Shown: positions 1 to 5,888 of the stretch, one piece after another
How the letters are laid out: every line of letters begins with the position of its first letter
Numbering within the stretch: the stretch's first letter is position 1
From: DYEC01 sp034434695
GTDB lineage: Bacteria; Chloroflexota; Anaerolineae; Anaerolineales; Anaerolineaceae
DNA: 8,804 nt
NCBI GenBank assembly: GCA_034434695.1
Contig: DAOTYY010000125.1
Coordinates: 1-8,804 of the forward strand
Direction of reading: 5' to 3'
The notes under the pieces: model-generated
Seen by the model: the letters and a program-made list of their open reading frames with translations, nothing else
Database searches by the model: none
What the model was told of the DNA's origin: nothing
Position numbers and translations under genes: made by a program

Positions 1-123
1 GAACTGCTCAAAGGCAACACCAAACTCAATCACTTTGCTCTCAAATCAAAATTGTACGTACGCGCTATCCAATCGGCTTACGCTGCTCTTCGGGAACTCA
101 ATCCCGTTCAATTGGCTGCGTAA
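1..123 (+). pseudogene. Transposase C-terminal tail (partial, cut by window edge)
   Basis: Frame 1 is open from the first base and encodes 40 residues ending ELNPVQLAA and a TAA stop. The tail is basic and helical, with repeated Lys/Leu and a Tyr-Val-Arg-Ala-Ile helix, as expected for the end of a DDE-type transposase. The exact duplication at the other end of the window, in inverted orientation, is the main reason to call it transposase. No catalytic residue is inside the window, so family and intactness are unknown. It is marked partial rather than truly broken, because the missing part may simply be off the contig. Confidence 0.5.
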
Positions 124-134
124 GGTGAGTTACT
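1..134 (+). mobile_element. 3' end of an insertion sequence, left copy (partial)
   Basis: Bases 1-134 are an exact reverse complement of 8668-8801. The two copies stop matching at base 135 (T here; the other copy has C at 8667 on the plus strand). The repeated block holds an open frame ending in TAA at 121-123, then 11 bases to the end of the match. That is the usual layout of an IS: transposase stop close to the element's terminus. The presumed terminal repeat, read inward, begins AGTAACTCACC. The rest of the element lies beyond the window. The family cannot be named from this much sequence. Confidence 0.7.
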
Positions 135-397
135 TAATTCTCCCGGAAGGACTGGCAGCTCTTCCGCTGGTAACGCCGGTGGATGATGCCTTGGTGATCT
201 GGCTAGGGTTATATCTGTTTGTTGAGCTTTGCCCGGATGACGTGGTTGAGGAACATCTTCAAGCATTGCAGCGGGTGATCCCCGGAGAATGGCGAGACAT
301 TCCCCCAAACGGATCTGTTTTGGATGGTAAGTTCAAAAGCAGTGCTTCAGATTTCGAATTACTGGATAATGGTGATGATGAACAATTTGGAGGATAG
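35..397 (+). pseudogene. 5'-truncated DUF1232 (YkvA-like) protein, fused in frame to IS sequence
   Basis: From about base 131 the frame encodes YLILPEGLAALPLVTPVDD, then a hydrophobic stretch and CPDDVVEEHL. This is the pattern of the DUF1232/YkvA family: a membrane-associated hairpin in which a Pro-rich turn and an Asp-Asp pair precede a second hydrophobic helix. The first half of the domain is missing because the IS end sits directly upstream. The open frame continues back through the IS to a TTG at 35, but those first 33 codons are an alternative frame of the transposase tail, with no convincing ribosome binding site. The acidic C-terminus ends in DNGDDEQFGG. The stop codon (395-397) lies just after the Shine-Dalgarno of the next gene, so the two were probably co-transcribed. 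The function of DUF1232 is unknown. The native gene began upstream of the insertion. Confidence 0.55.
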
Positions 398-401
398 AAA
401 A

Positions 402-632
402 ATGGCAGAAAAAATCTGGCGTCCATTAAAGAAGCGTTACTGTGAACATGCAAAGGCAGTAGTAACTCTGGATGCGGAATTGATCTATCCAGCAGAACAT
501 TTACCGGATCAGCCGCCACGAGTGGAGGCACATCGTTGCTCAGGCGCGGTGGACTGTCGGCTTTTCAATCGGGGAACCTGCGTTTGGGCTTCAACCAACC
601 CGAATTATGATCCTTTTCTTGAAAAGTCGTGA
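402..632 (+). CDS. Small cysteine-containing protein of unknown function (76 aa)
   Basis: The ATG at 402 is chosen because GGAGG at 389-393 sits 8 bases upstream; an in-frame ATG at 324 lacks this and would run deep into the DUF1232 remnant. The 76-residue product is soluble, with no signal or membrane segment. It has four Cys (14, 46, 52, 60) and His at 16, 33 and 44. The C-terminal cluster C-x5-C-x7-C, followed by an aromatic-rich end (VWASTNPNYDPF), looks like a small metal-binding or Fe-S module, but this is only inference from cysteine spacing. I do not recognise the family. It lies 4 bp after the DUF1232 stop and its ribosome binding site overlaps the end of that frame, so the two were likely an operon. 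No clear terminator follows. Confidence 0.7.
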   Translation: MAEKIWRPLKKRYCEHAKAVVTLDAELIYPAEHLPDQPPRVEAHRCSGAVDCRLFNRGTCVWASTNPNYDPFLEKS

Positions 633-671
633 GCAACTTGATCATTTAGGAGACAATTTGGGGTAATTTGA

Positions 672-700
672 TTGACTTTTGCTGTCACTATCGTTATAGT
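672..700 (+). promoter_or_regulatory. Sigma-70-type promoter of the lipoprotein gene, with a dyad over the -10
   Basis: TTGACT at 672-677 and TATAGT at 695-700 are separated by exactly 17 bp, close to the housekeeping consensus. An inverted repeat, CACTAT (686-691) and ATAGTG (696-701), overlaps the -10 and could be a repressor site. A second TATAGT follows at 703-708 as part of a direct repeat of TTATAGT. The start codon of the lipoprotein is at 740, leaving a leader of about 30 bases. Confidence 0.6.
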
Positions 701-739
701 GTTATAGTAATTAAGAAATCTGTGATTTGTGGAGGAGAC

Positions 740-1558
740 ATGAAAAAGCGACTGCTGTATTTGGTTTTGGTGTTCATTTTTGTTTCTATGGCATGCCGGA
801 TTGGCGGGCAGAAAGCAACTGAGGAAACGTTGCCTCCCACCGTAGAGATGCCAACCATTCCACCACCGACGGAGCCACCTCTGGAGCCAACGGTCCCACC
901 TGAGCCTACCCAGCCGCCTGAACCGGAGGCAACACCTACTGAAGAGATCAGCCCTTACTATACAATGGACTTTGGGGGCGATTTGAGCGACTGGACACAG
1001 GTTGTTCTGGCAGGTGATCCGAGTAAGACTTATGTCAGGCAGATGGGCAACCGCTTGAAGTTTGAAGTCCCTTCACCGGAAACCTATGCTTATTTTGAGA
1101 ATGGTACCTTCTTTTACAAAGATGTTTATATTGAAGCGGAGGTTGAGACGGTGCGAAGCGGCGCAAATGGGATTGCCCTATGGTGCCGCGGATCGGAAAA
1201 AGGTTTTTACGAACTGCGCATCCATACGGCTGGACCTCTGGCTGGCACCTACGAGCTTTTCCGTTATGACTTCGTGCTCAAACAACAAAAGAAGGTCCCT
1301 TATGTTCAATTGCTTAAGGGTATTGGGCATGTCAGTACTTATGAAATCAAAGCGGGGGTTGGGCTGAATACGATTGGCATGCTCTGTCAGGGTCAAAACA
1401 TCCGTGTATTCTTGAATGGTGTGGAACACTTAATCAATAATGAGCCGCCTGTCAAAGATAACACGCTGACAGATGGCACAATTGGGTTAGGAGTAATGTC
1501 GTTTAGCCAGGGTCCTGTGGAGGTGGATTTCCTCTCGCTAACGGTTGCTCAACCCTGA
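740..1558 (+). CDS. Secreted lipoprotein with Pro-rich stalk and LamG/jelly-roll-like domain
   Basis: The start is the ATG at 740, with GGAGGAG at 731-737. The longer frame from TTG at 668 would begin upstream of the promoter. The 272-residue product starts with a basic n-region (MKKR), a hydrophobic core (residues 5-17) and a lipobox-like S-M-A-C with Cys19 as the likely lipidated residue. Residues about 27-72 are a Pro/Glu/Thr-rich linker with loose PTEPP/PEPTQPPEP repeats, typical of a cell-surface stalk. Residues about 73-272 resemble a concanavalin/LamG-like (or DUF1080-like) beta-sandwich: an opening F-x-x-D-L-S-D-W motif, a central GIALWCRG strand, a strand with YELRI, and NIRVFLNGVEHL before a final VDFLSLTV strand. 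Such domains usually bind sugars or act as surface adhesins; I see no catalytic motif. The gene has its own promoter and terminator, so it is probably monocistronic. Confidence 0.8.
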   Translation: MKKRLLYLVLVFIFVSMACRIGGQKATEETLPPTVEMPTIPPPTEPPLEPTVPPEPTQPPEPEATPTEEISPYYTMDFGGDLSDWTQVVLAGDPSKTYVRQMGNRLKFEVPSPETYAYFENGTFFYKDVYIEAEVETVRSGANGIALWCRGSEKGFYELRIHTAGPLAGTYELFRYDFVLKQQKKVPYVQLLKGIGHVSTYEIKAGVGLNTIGMLCQGQNIRVFLNGVEHLINNEPPVKDNTLTDGTIGLGVMSFSQGPVEVDFLSLTVAQP

Positions 1559-1579
1559 ATGTAAATGAGTAACATCTGG

Positions 1580-1622
1580 TCTGGCGGGCGAACGATAAAG
1601 AACCCGCCAGATTTTGCTTTTT
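1580..1622 (+). terminator. Rho-independent terminator after the lipoprotein gene
   Basis: A perfect 9-bp stem, TCTGGCGGG (1580-1588) with CCCGCCAGA (1603-1611), encloses a 14-base loop and is followed at once by TTTTGCTTTTTG (1612-1622 and on). It lies 21 bases after the lipoprotein stop codon. The T-tract runs into the -10 element of the next transcription unit. Confidence 0.85.
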
Positions 1623-1623
1623 G

Positions 1624-1632
1624 TGCTATAAT
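1624..1632 (+). promoter_or_regulatory. Extended -10 promoter of the nurA-HAS-herA operon
   Basis: TGCTATAAT at 1624-1632 is a perfect extended -10 (TG-n-TATAAT). There is no good -35 at 17 bp: that position falls in the terminator stem. This is typical of extended -10 promoters. Transcription would begin near 1639, about 27 bases ahead of the nurA ATG. Confidence 0.6.
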
Positions 1633-1665
1633 AAACGAAACAAATGTTCGACAATTGGGGCCAGG

Positions 1666-2844
1666 ATGCCGGTCAATTTTCTTGAGATACAGCGGCAGAT
1701 TCGAGAAGCGGGCAGCGAAGCCCAAAGGCGGCAGGAACACTTGAAGGCGCTTCGCCAAAGTGCTCGTCAGTTATTGGCAACTTATACAAATGAACTGGAA
1801 TGGCTGCAGCGTCTGGTCAGGCTGGCTAGCGAAAAAAATAGCGGTTTGCGCTGTGCAGTGCCACTAACAGAGTTCCTGAACCAGTCTATTGCCCGCCCTG
1901 TTTTGCGTGAGAAGATTGTCTTGCTGGCAGCAGATGGATCGCAAATTGAACCCGATCGTCATGCTCAGGTAGAGTTTGCTGAGGTTAATGTAGGTGTAAT
2001 TCGTATCGTGCCGGGACAAGGTGAGCCGCCACGCGAGATGACGCGTAGCTGGCTGCTATATGGTGATCAGCTTTACTGCACGGACGGAATCATGGGTGAG
2101 GATTTGCTGGCGCTGATGCGCGACCTGTATGAGCGGCGTACGCTGGCAGAACTGGCTGCGGCAGAGCGATTTCCTGTTGTGACGCTTACTGATGGTACAC
2201 TGGAACTATTCCGTGAACCGAAGGAACGAGCAGACTTTCAGCAACCTTTTCAAGATTATTTGGCTGCGCTTCGGGAGCTGGCAAGGCTAAACGTGGCAGC
2301 TGCTGGCTATGTAGATAAACCGCGCGCCGATTTGGTCGTAAGGCTGCTTGAACTGGTGTTGCTTCCGGCAGAGCAGATTGCCCAGGCGGGACGAATACGT
2401 CCTCTGTTAGGGGTTACTGATGCCGATTTATTTTCTCCATTGCTAAAGCCTGGCGAGCGTTCAGCGGTTTTTGCTATTCAATCGCGCTCGGCGAGCAGTT
2501 TTTCAGATGCGCTGGCATTACATTTTTTTTATCTCAACGTTGGCTATGAGGAGAAACCCTGGCTGGCGCGGGTTGAAGTGCCTGCGTGGGTTGTCCAAAA
2601 TTCGGTTTTGCTCAATCGTGTACATAGCGCCCTGATGGAGCAGTGCGACTGGATGACCGGGAAGCGGTATCCTTACGCTCTGCATCGTGCCCATGAGGTT
2701 GCGGTAGTAACCCGTGAAGAAAAGCTCCAAATTGAGACAATGTTCATTACGGAAATGCGCCGTCTTGGGGTTGAGGTGGGAGATACTTCTTTCAAACAAA
2801 GCTTGAAAGAACTTTCAGGGGATCGAACGAGGTATCAGAGATGA
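1666..2844 (+). CDS. nurA: NurA-family 5'-3' nuclease
   Basis: This is a 392-residue protein of the NurA domain family, the Mn-dependent nuclease that works with the HerA translocase in DNA end resection. The start is the ATG at 1666, after a G-rich stretch (GGGG at 1657-1660). The frame opens further upstream only through a TTG that would sit inside the promoter. Residues about 5-60 are a basic, charged, probably coiled-coil leader. The core then shows the expected order: LLAADGSQ with Asp90 (motif I, metal ligand), VTLTDGTLELF with Asp176, AGYVDKP at about 213-219, GVTDADLF with Asp252, and a C-terminal YPYALHRAHEVAV with His340/His343, matching the conserved C-terminal His motif of NurA. 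All the acidic motifs are present, so it should be active. The stop overlaps the next ATG by 4 bp (ATGA), indicating translational coupling. Archaeal NurA is a dimer that caps the HerA hexamer; a similar arrangement is inferred here. Confidence 0.88.
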   Translation: MPVNFLEIQRQIREAGSEAQRRQEHLKALRQSARQLLATYTNELEWLQRLVRLASEKNSGLRCAVPLTEFLNQSIARPVLREKIVLLAADGSQIEPDRHAQVEFAEVNVGVIRIVPGQGEPPREMTRSWLLYGDQLYCTDGIMGEDLLALMRDLYERRTLAELAAAERFPVVTLTDGTLELFREPKERADFQQPFQDYLAALRELARLNVAAAGYVDKPRADLVVRLLELVLLPAEQIAQAGRIRPLLGVTDADLFSPLLKPGERSAVFAIQSRSASSFSDALALHFFYLNVGYEEKPWLARVEVPAWVVQNSVLLNRVHSALMEQCDWMTGKRYPYALHRAHEVAVVTREEKLQIETMFITEMRRLGVEVGDTSFKQSLKELSGDRTRYQR

Positions 2845-3467
2845 CGAATATTGAAATTGGCCGTTTACTGCGTTCTGGTATTGCCGGCTGTGTGGTAGGT
2901 TGTAAGGTTTCTCAACAGGATGTACCTGAGTTTGGCGGTATGGTACGGATACCAATTGGTGACCTGCCTCAGACACAGGTGTTTGGGCTGGTATATGACA
3001 TTCATATTGATGATGATGGGCTGGTACGTCAGTTGGTCACCTCTGAGAGGGTTTCAGAAGAGATCATTATGGATAATCGCCTGAACCGCAACGTACCGTT
3101 GGAAATCAGTGTATTGTTTGTCGGTTATCAGGTGGGTCAGCACATTTATCATCTTTTACCGCCGCGCCCGCCGCTGACACTGGATGCTATTTACCCCTGC
3201 GATCAGGAAGACTTGGTACGCTTCAGTCCAATTGGGCAATTCGGCTACTTTCGCCATGTCCTGCGCGCCAGCGATTTGCCAGTCAGCGAGCTGATTGCCA
3301 GCCACTTCAAGCAGATGGTACAGGCGCAGCGTGTCATTGGACACCCAAACTGGGGAATGGCGGCAGTGCAGGAGTTAATTACACTCTTGCGGGATGATTA
3401 TCCTACCCTGATGGCGGTGCTTGGGGCGGTGGCAGATGCACGACTTGACATAGAAGTTTCCAATTAG
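2841..3467 (+). CDS. HAS-barrel-like protein between NurA and HerA (208 aa)
   Basis: This protein has no family that I recognise by name, but its first 130 residues run parallel to the N-terminal HAS-barrel of the HerA encoded just downstream. GIAGCVVG (13-20) matches GLIGYIVG, with both near the N-terminus. VFGLVYDIHID (47-57) matches FYGLVTDLQLG (49-60), and both segments follow a beta-strand ending in an I-P or I-E step. NVPLEISVLFVGY (84-96) matches TNLVVLPALML. PPRPPLTLDAIYPCDQEDLVRF (107-128, a Pro-rich strand leading to the end of the barrel) matches VPSHHSPVLLAHAGHVAAIFG. There is no Walker A or B motif and no ATPase core. Residues about 140-205 are mostly helical instead. The gene starts inside the nurA stop codon and ends 9 bp before herA, so all three proteins are probably made together. 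I infer an adaptor or clamp subunit between NurA and the HerA hexamer. The homology call is by eye, not from an alignment score. Confidence 0.6.
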   Translation: MTNIEIGRLLRSGIAGCVVGCKVSQQDVPEFGGMVRIPIGDLPQTQVFGLVYDIHIDDDGLVRQLVTSERVSEEIIMDNRLNRNVPLEISVLFVGYQVGQHIYHLLPPRPPLTLDAIYPCDQEDLVRFSPIGQFGYFRHVLRASDLPVSELIASHFKQMVQAQRVIGHPNWGMAAVQELITLLRDDYPTLMAVLGAVADARLDIEVSN

Positions 3468-3476
3468 GGAGGATGG

Positions 3477-5183
3477 ATGATGTTGGAGCAAAAAAACGAA
3501 GGATTGATTGGATATATTGTTGGCGGCAGTCTGAAGGAAAATCTACAAGTTCGTCTCACGGTATTGCCGCAGATGGTTCAAGAAGGCAGTTTTGTGGTGA
3601 TTGAAAGCGGGCACTGGCAGTTTTATGGCTTGGTGACCGATTTGCAATTGGGGGCGACCGATCCCCGCTTTGCCGATGAGCAGAGTGAGGCGCGTTTACC
3701 TAGTGAGCTGGCAAAACTTTTACATGGGCAGACGCTGTACACCAATCTGGTGGTCTTGCCAGCGCTCATGTTGGAAAGTGAGCCGCAGCCCGATTCGCCT
3801 GAATATAATGCCTGGCGTGAAAAATATGCTGAACATGAACCAACCATTTTGCCTATCAAAACTGTACCTTCGCATCATTCTCCCGTCCTGCTGGCACATG
3901 CAGGACATGTAGCGGCGATTTTTGGTAAGCCGGAGAAGGAAGGCAATTTTGTTATTGGTTATACACGTGAACAGGGACATCCGGTTTGCATTAATCTAGA
4001 AAGAGTTGTTCAACGCTCAGCGGGTATCTTTGGCGCCACCGGCACGGGAAAATCCTTTCTAACGCGCATTTTACTTGCCGGGTTAATTCATAACGCAAAA
4101 GCTTCTGTGCTGGTCTTTGACATGCACAACGAATACGGTTTTGATGATACCGCCTCGGATACTGGTGAGCGCGTAACTGGTCTTCGGATGGCGTTCCCTC
4201 AAAAGGTGCGTGTAGTCGCACTGGGCAGGACGGCTTCCATTCGCGGACAAGCCCCGGATTTTCATCTGGAGATTGCTGAGAAGGACATACAACCCGAAGA
4301 TATTGAAATGCTAACCCGTGAGCTGAACTTGAAAGAAACCACTCCTGCCACTTTGGAAGCATTGATCACTACCTTTGGGCGCGAAAATTGGTTCCATGCC
4401 TTCAAGAACATGAACCAGGCACAAATTGAAAATGAGGAGGGCAAGAAAGTACCGCATCCCGATAGTGTAGCTGCTTGGGCGAATCGGGCGGGGGTTTCAG
4501 TGATGGCGGCAGAGGCTCTGCATTCCAAGCTGGGGCGAGTGTTTCATAAACCTTATATTGTCGAACAAACTGCCGCTGACTCGTTGGGTGAGATTGTCAA
4601 AGCACTGGATGCCGGACAGCATGTCGTTTTGTCGTTTGGCGAGCATGAGTCCGATCTGGACTATTTGCTGGTGACGAACTTGCTAACCCGCAAGCTGCGT
4701 CAAATTTGGGAGCAGCGTACCAACGAATATCGCAGTCATGGCAGACAGGAACCGCGTCAGCTTGTCATTGTTGTTGAAGAGGCGCATAAATTACTCAATC
4801 GCGAGGTGGCTGCTCAAACGACTTTTAGCACCATTGCGCGCGAGATGCGTAAATACTATGTGACGCTGTTGATTGTTGACCAGCGTCCTTCGCAAATTGA
4901 TGACGAGGTTATGTCCCAACTCGGTACGCGCATCTCAGGCTGGTTAGGGGATGATGCAGATATTCAGGCGGTACTTTCCGGGCTGGCAAACCGTGAAGCG
5001 CTGCGCGGAATGCTGGCGCGTCTGCAGCCGAAAGAGGAGGTGCTGCTTCTGGGCTGGGGTGTGCCAATGCCGATTCCAGTGCGTTCACGACGTTACGATC
5101 AACGCTTTTGGGAAGAATTGGGTGTTCGCGCTGGTGTTAGGCGAAAGACAGAGCAGATTCTCGGGGAATTGGGATTTGGATAG
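3477..5183 (+). CDS. herA: HerA-family DNA translocase/helicase (FtsK-HerA superfamily ATPase)
   Basis: A 568-residue ATPase, close to the usual HerA length of about 500-600. Residues about 8-155 are the N-terminal HAS-barrel. The RecA-like core follows, with Walker A GATGTGKS at 186-193, a DMHNEYGFDD segment after strand 2, a helical insertion at about 260-360, Walker B LVIVVEEAHKLL at 429-440 with Glu434-Glu435, AREMRKYY at 454-461 (candidate arginine finger and coupling residues), and VDQRPSQID at 467-475 (sensor-type motif conserved in HerA). The protein would form a hexameric motor that pumps duplex DNA to NurA. Two adjacent ATGs exist (3477 and 3480); GGAGG at 3468-3472 is 4 and 7 bases away respectively, so the second is the better-spaced start. 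It closes the three-gene operon; its stop is 5 bp from the facing DUF212 gene, with no hairpin between. Nothing nearby (Sir2, toxin or methylase partner) suggests the antiphage HerA type. Confidence 0.92.
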   Translation: MMLEQKNEGLIGYIVGGSLKENLQVRLTVLPQMVQEGSFVVIESGHWQFYGLVTDLQLGATDPRFADEQSEARLPSELAKLLHGQTLYTNLVVLPALMLESEPQPDSPEYNAWREKYAEHEPTILPIKTVPSHHSPVLLAHAGHVAAIFGKPEKEGNFVIGYTREQGHPVCINLERVVQRSAGIFGATGTGKSFLTRILLAGLIHNAKASVLVFDMHNEYGFDDTASDTGERVTGLRMAFPQKVRVVALGRTASIRGQAPDFHLEIAEKDIQPEDIEMLTRELNLKETTPATLEALITTFGRENWFHAFKNMNQAQIENEEGKKVPHPDSVAAWANRAGVSVMAAEALHSKLGRVFHKPYIVEQTAADSLGEIVKALDAGQHVVLSFGEHESDLDYLLVTNLLTRKLRQIWEQRTNEYRSHGRQEPRQLVIVVEEAHKLLNREVAAQTTFSTIAREMRKYYVTLLIVDQRPSQIDDEVMSQLGTRISGWLGDDADIQAVLSGLANREALRGMLARLQPKEEVLLLGWGVPMPIPVRSRRYDQRFWEELGVRAGVRRKTEQILGELGFG

Positions 5184-5188
5184 AAGGT

Positions 5189-5638
5189 TTACGGTAGTAG
5201 AAACCAATACCCCAGCGTGACAGTGATTCCCAAAAACATCCCGCCGATGACCTGCTGAGGCGTATGACCGATTACCTCTTTCAGTAAATCCTGGGAAACC
5301 GGATGACCGTCTAGAAGCTCACGCACAAGTACGTTGATCCGTTGCGCATGAATACCTGCCTGTCGGCGTACCCCGGCTGCATCGTAGATAACAATCATGG
5401 AAATGGCGAAGGCAAGTGCAAACAATGGTGTACCAAACCCGTCATACAGCCCAATCGCTAAAGTTACAGAGGTCATCAGAGCAGTGTGAGAGCTGGGCAT
5501 GCCGCCGCTGGTGAAAATCAATCCGAAATTCCACTCACGATGAACCAGATAATGGGTGGGAATCTTTAGGAGCTGTGCCAATACCCAAGCAGTTATTCCT
5601 ACCAGCAAGATGTGATTACCAACCAATTCTGCTCCCAT
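5189..5638 (-). CDS. DUF212 / YuiD-like divergent PAP2 family membrane protein
   Basis: This 149-residue integral membrane protein has about four transmembrane helices. It carries the signature motifs of the divergent PAP2 family: SGGMPSSHTA at 44-53 (catalytic-type His51), YDAAGVRRQAG at 85-95, and LKEVIGHTPQQVIGG at 119-133 (second His125). The length matches B. subtilis YuiD-type proteins (about 150-160). PAP2 relatives remove phosphate from lipid phosphates; the substrate of this branch is not established. The gene starts 3 bp after the xseB stop, and a GAGGGG stretch in the end of xseB serves as its ribosome binding site, so it is translated from the same messenger. It is the last gene of the operon and ends 5 bp from herA. 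Confidence 0.88.
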   Translation of the reverse strand: MGAELVGNHILLVGITAWVLAQLLKIPTHYLVHREWNFGLIFTSGGMPSSHTALMTSVTLAIGLYDGFGTPLFALAFAISMIVIYDAAGVRRQAGIHAQRINVLVRELLDGHPVSQDLLKEVIGHTPQQVIGGMFLGITVTLGYWFLLP

Positions 5639-5641
5639 GGA

Positions 5642-5872
5642 TTACCCCTCTGCATCTTCTTCTCCTTCCGGTCTGCTGAGCTGGCGGATGCGTAATTCAG
5701 CATTTTCCAGCAAGGTCTGACAATGTTTTGCCAGCAATTGACCCCGTTCAAAAAGGGCAATTGCATCTTCCAGAGACGTTTGCTCTGTTTCCAGAGAAGT
5801 TACAATACTTTCCAGCTCAGCAAAAGCTTGCTCGTAAGAAAGTTGTTCAACAGGCGCAGATGAAACAGGCAT
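5642..5872 (-). CDS. xseB: Exodeoxyribonuclease VII small subunit
   Basis: The 76-residue product has the normal XseB length and pattern: LSYEQAFAELESIVTSLE (11-28), then TSLEDAIALFERGQLLAKHCQTLLENAE. This is a two-helix coiled coil with the diagnostic F-E-R-G at 41-44, and an acidic C-terminal tail (EGEEDAEG). The start at 5872 is chosen because GGGAGGA lies just upstream at ideal spacing, in the 16 bp between the xseA stop and this ATG. A longer frame to an ATG at 5926 would overlap xseA and extend past the family's usual start. XseB subunits bind the helical C-terminal part of XseA and are needed for nuclease activity. Confidence 0.92.
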   Translation of the reverse strand: MPVSSAPVEQLSYEQAFAELESIVTSLETEQTSLEDAIALFERGQLLAKHCQTLLENAELRIRQLSRPEGEEDAEG

Positions 5873-5888
5873 TTTTTCCTCCCGGAGA

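Noticed and set aside
112..140. Outward promoter at the left IS junction (TTGGCT plus TAATTC)
   Set aside because: The -10 matches at only two of six positions, so I do not call it, unlike the right junction.
612..625. CTTTT-CTTG-AAAAG hairpin after the small Cys protein as a terminator
   Set aside because: The stem is short and A/T only, overlaps the coding end, and has no T-tract after it.
2521..2530. Run of eight T in nurA as a phase-variable or slippage site
   Set aside because: The frame is intact on both sides, the run is short, and nurA is not a typical phase-variable gene.
3991..4362. Long reading frame on the minus strand inside herA (123 codons)
   Set aside because: It is a shadow of herA, with Arg/Pro/Cys-rich composition and no ribosome binding site or recognisable motif.
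1666..5183. Antiphage HerA-type defence operon
   Set aside because: The usual partners (Sir2, DUF4297, toxin or methylase) are absent, and NurA-HerA with all catalytic motifs next to exonuclease VII fits DNA repair better.
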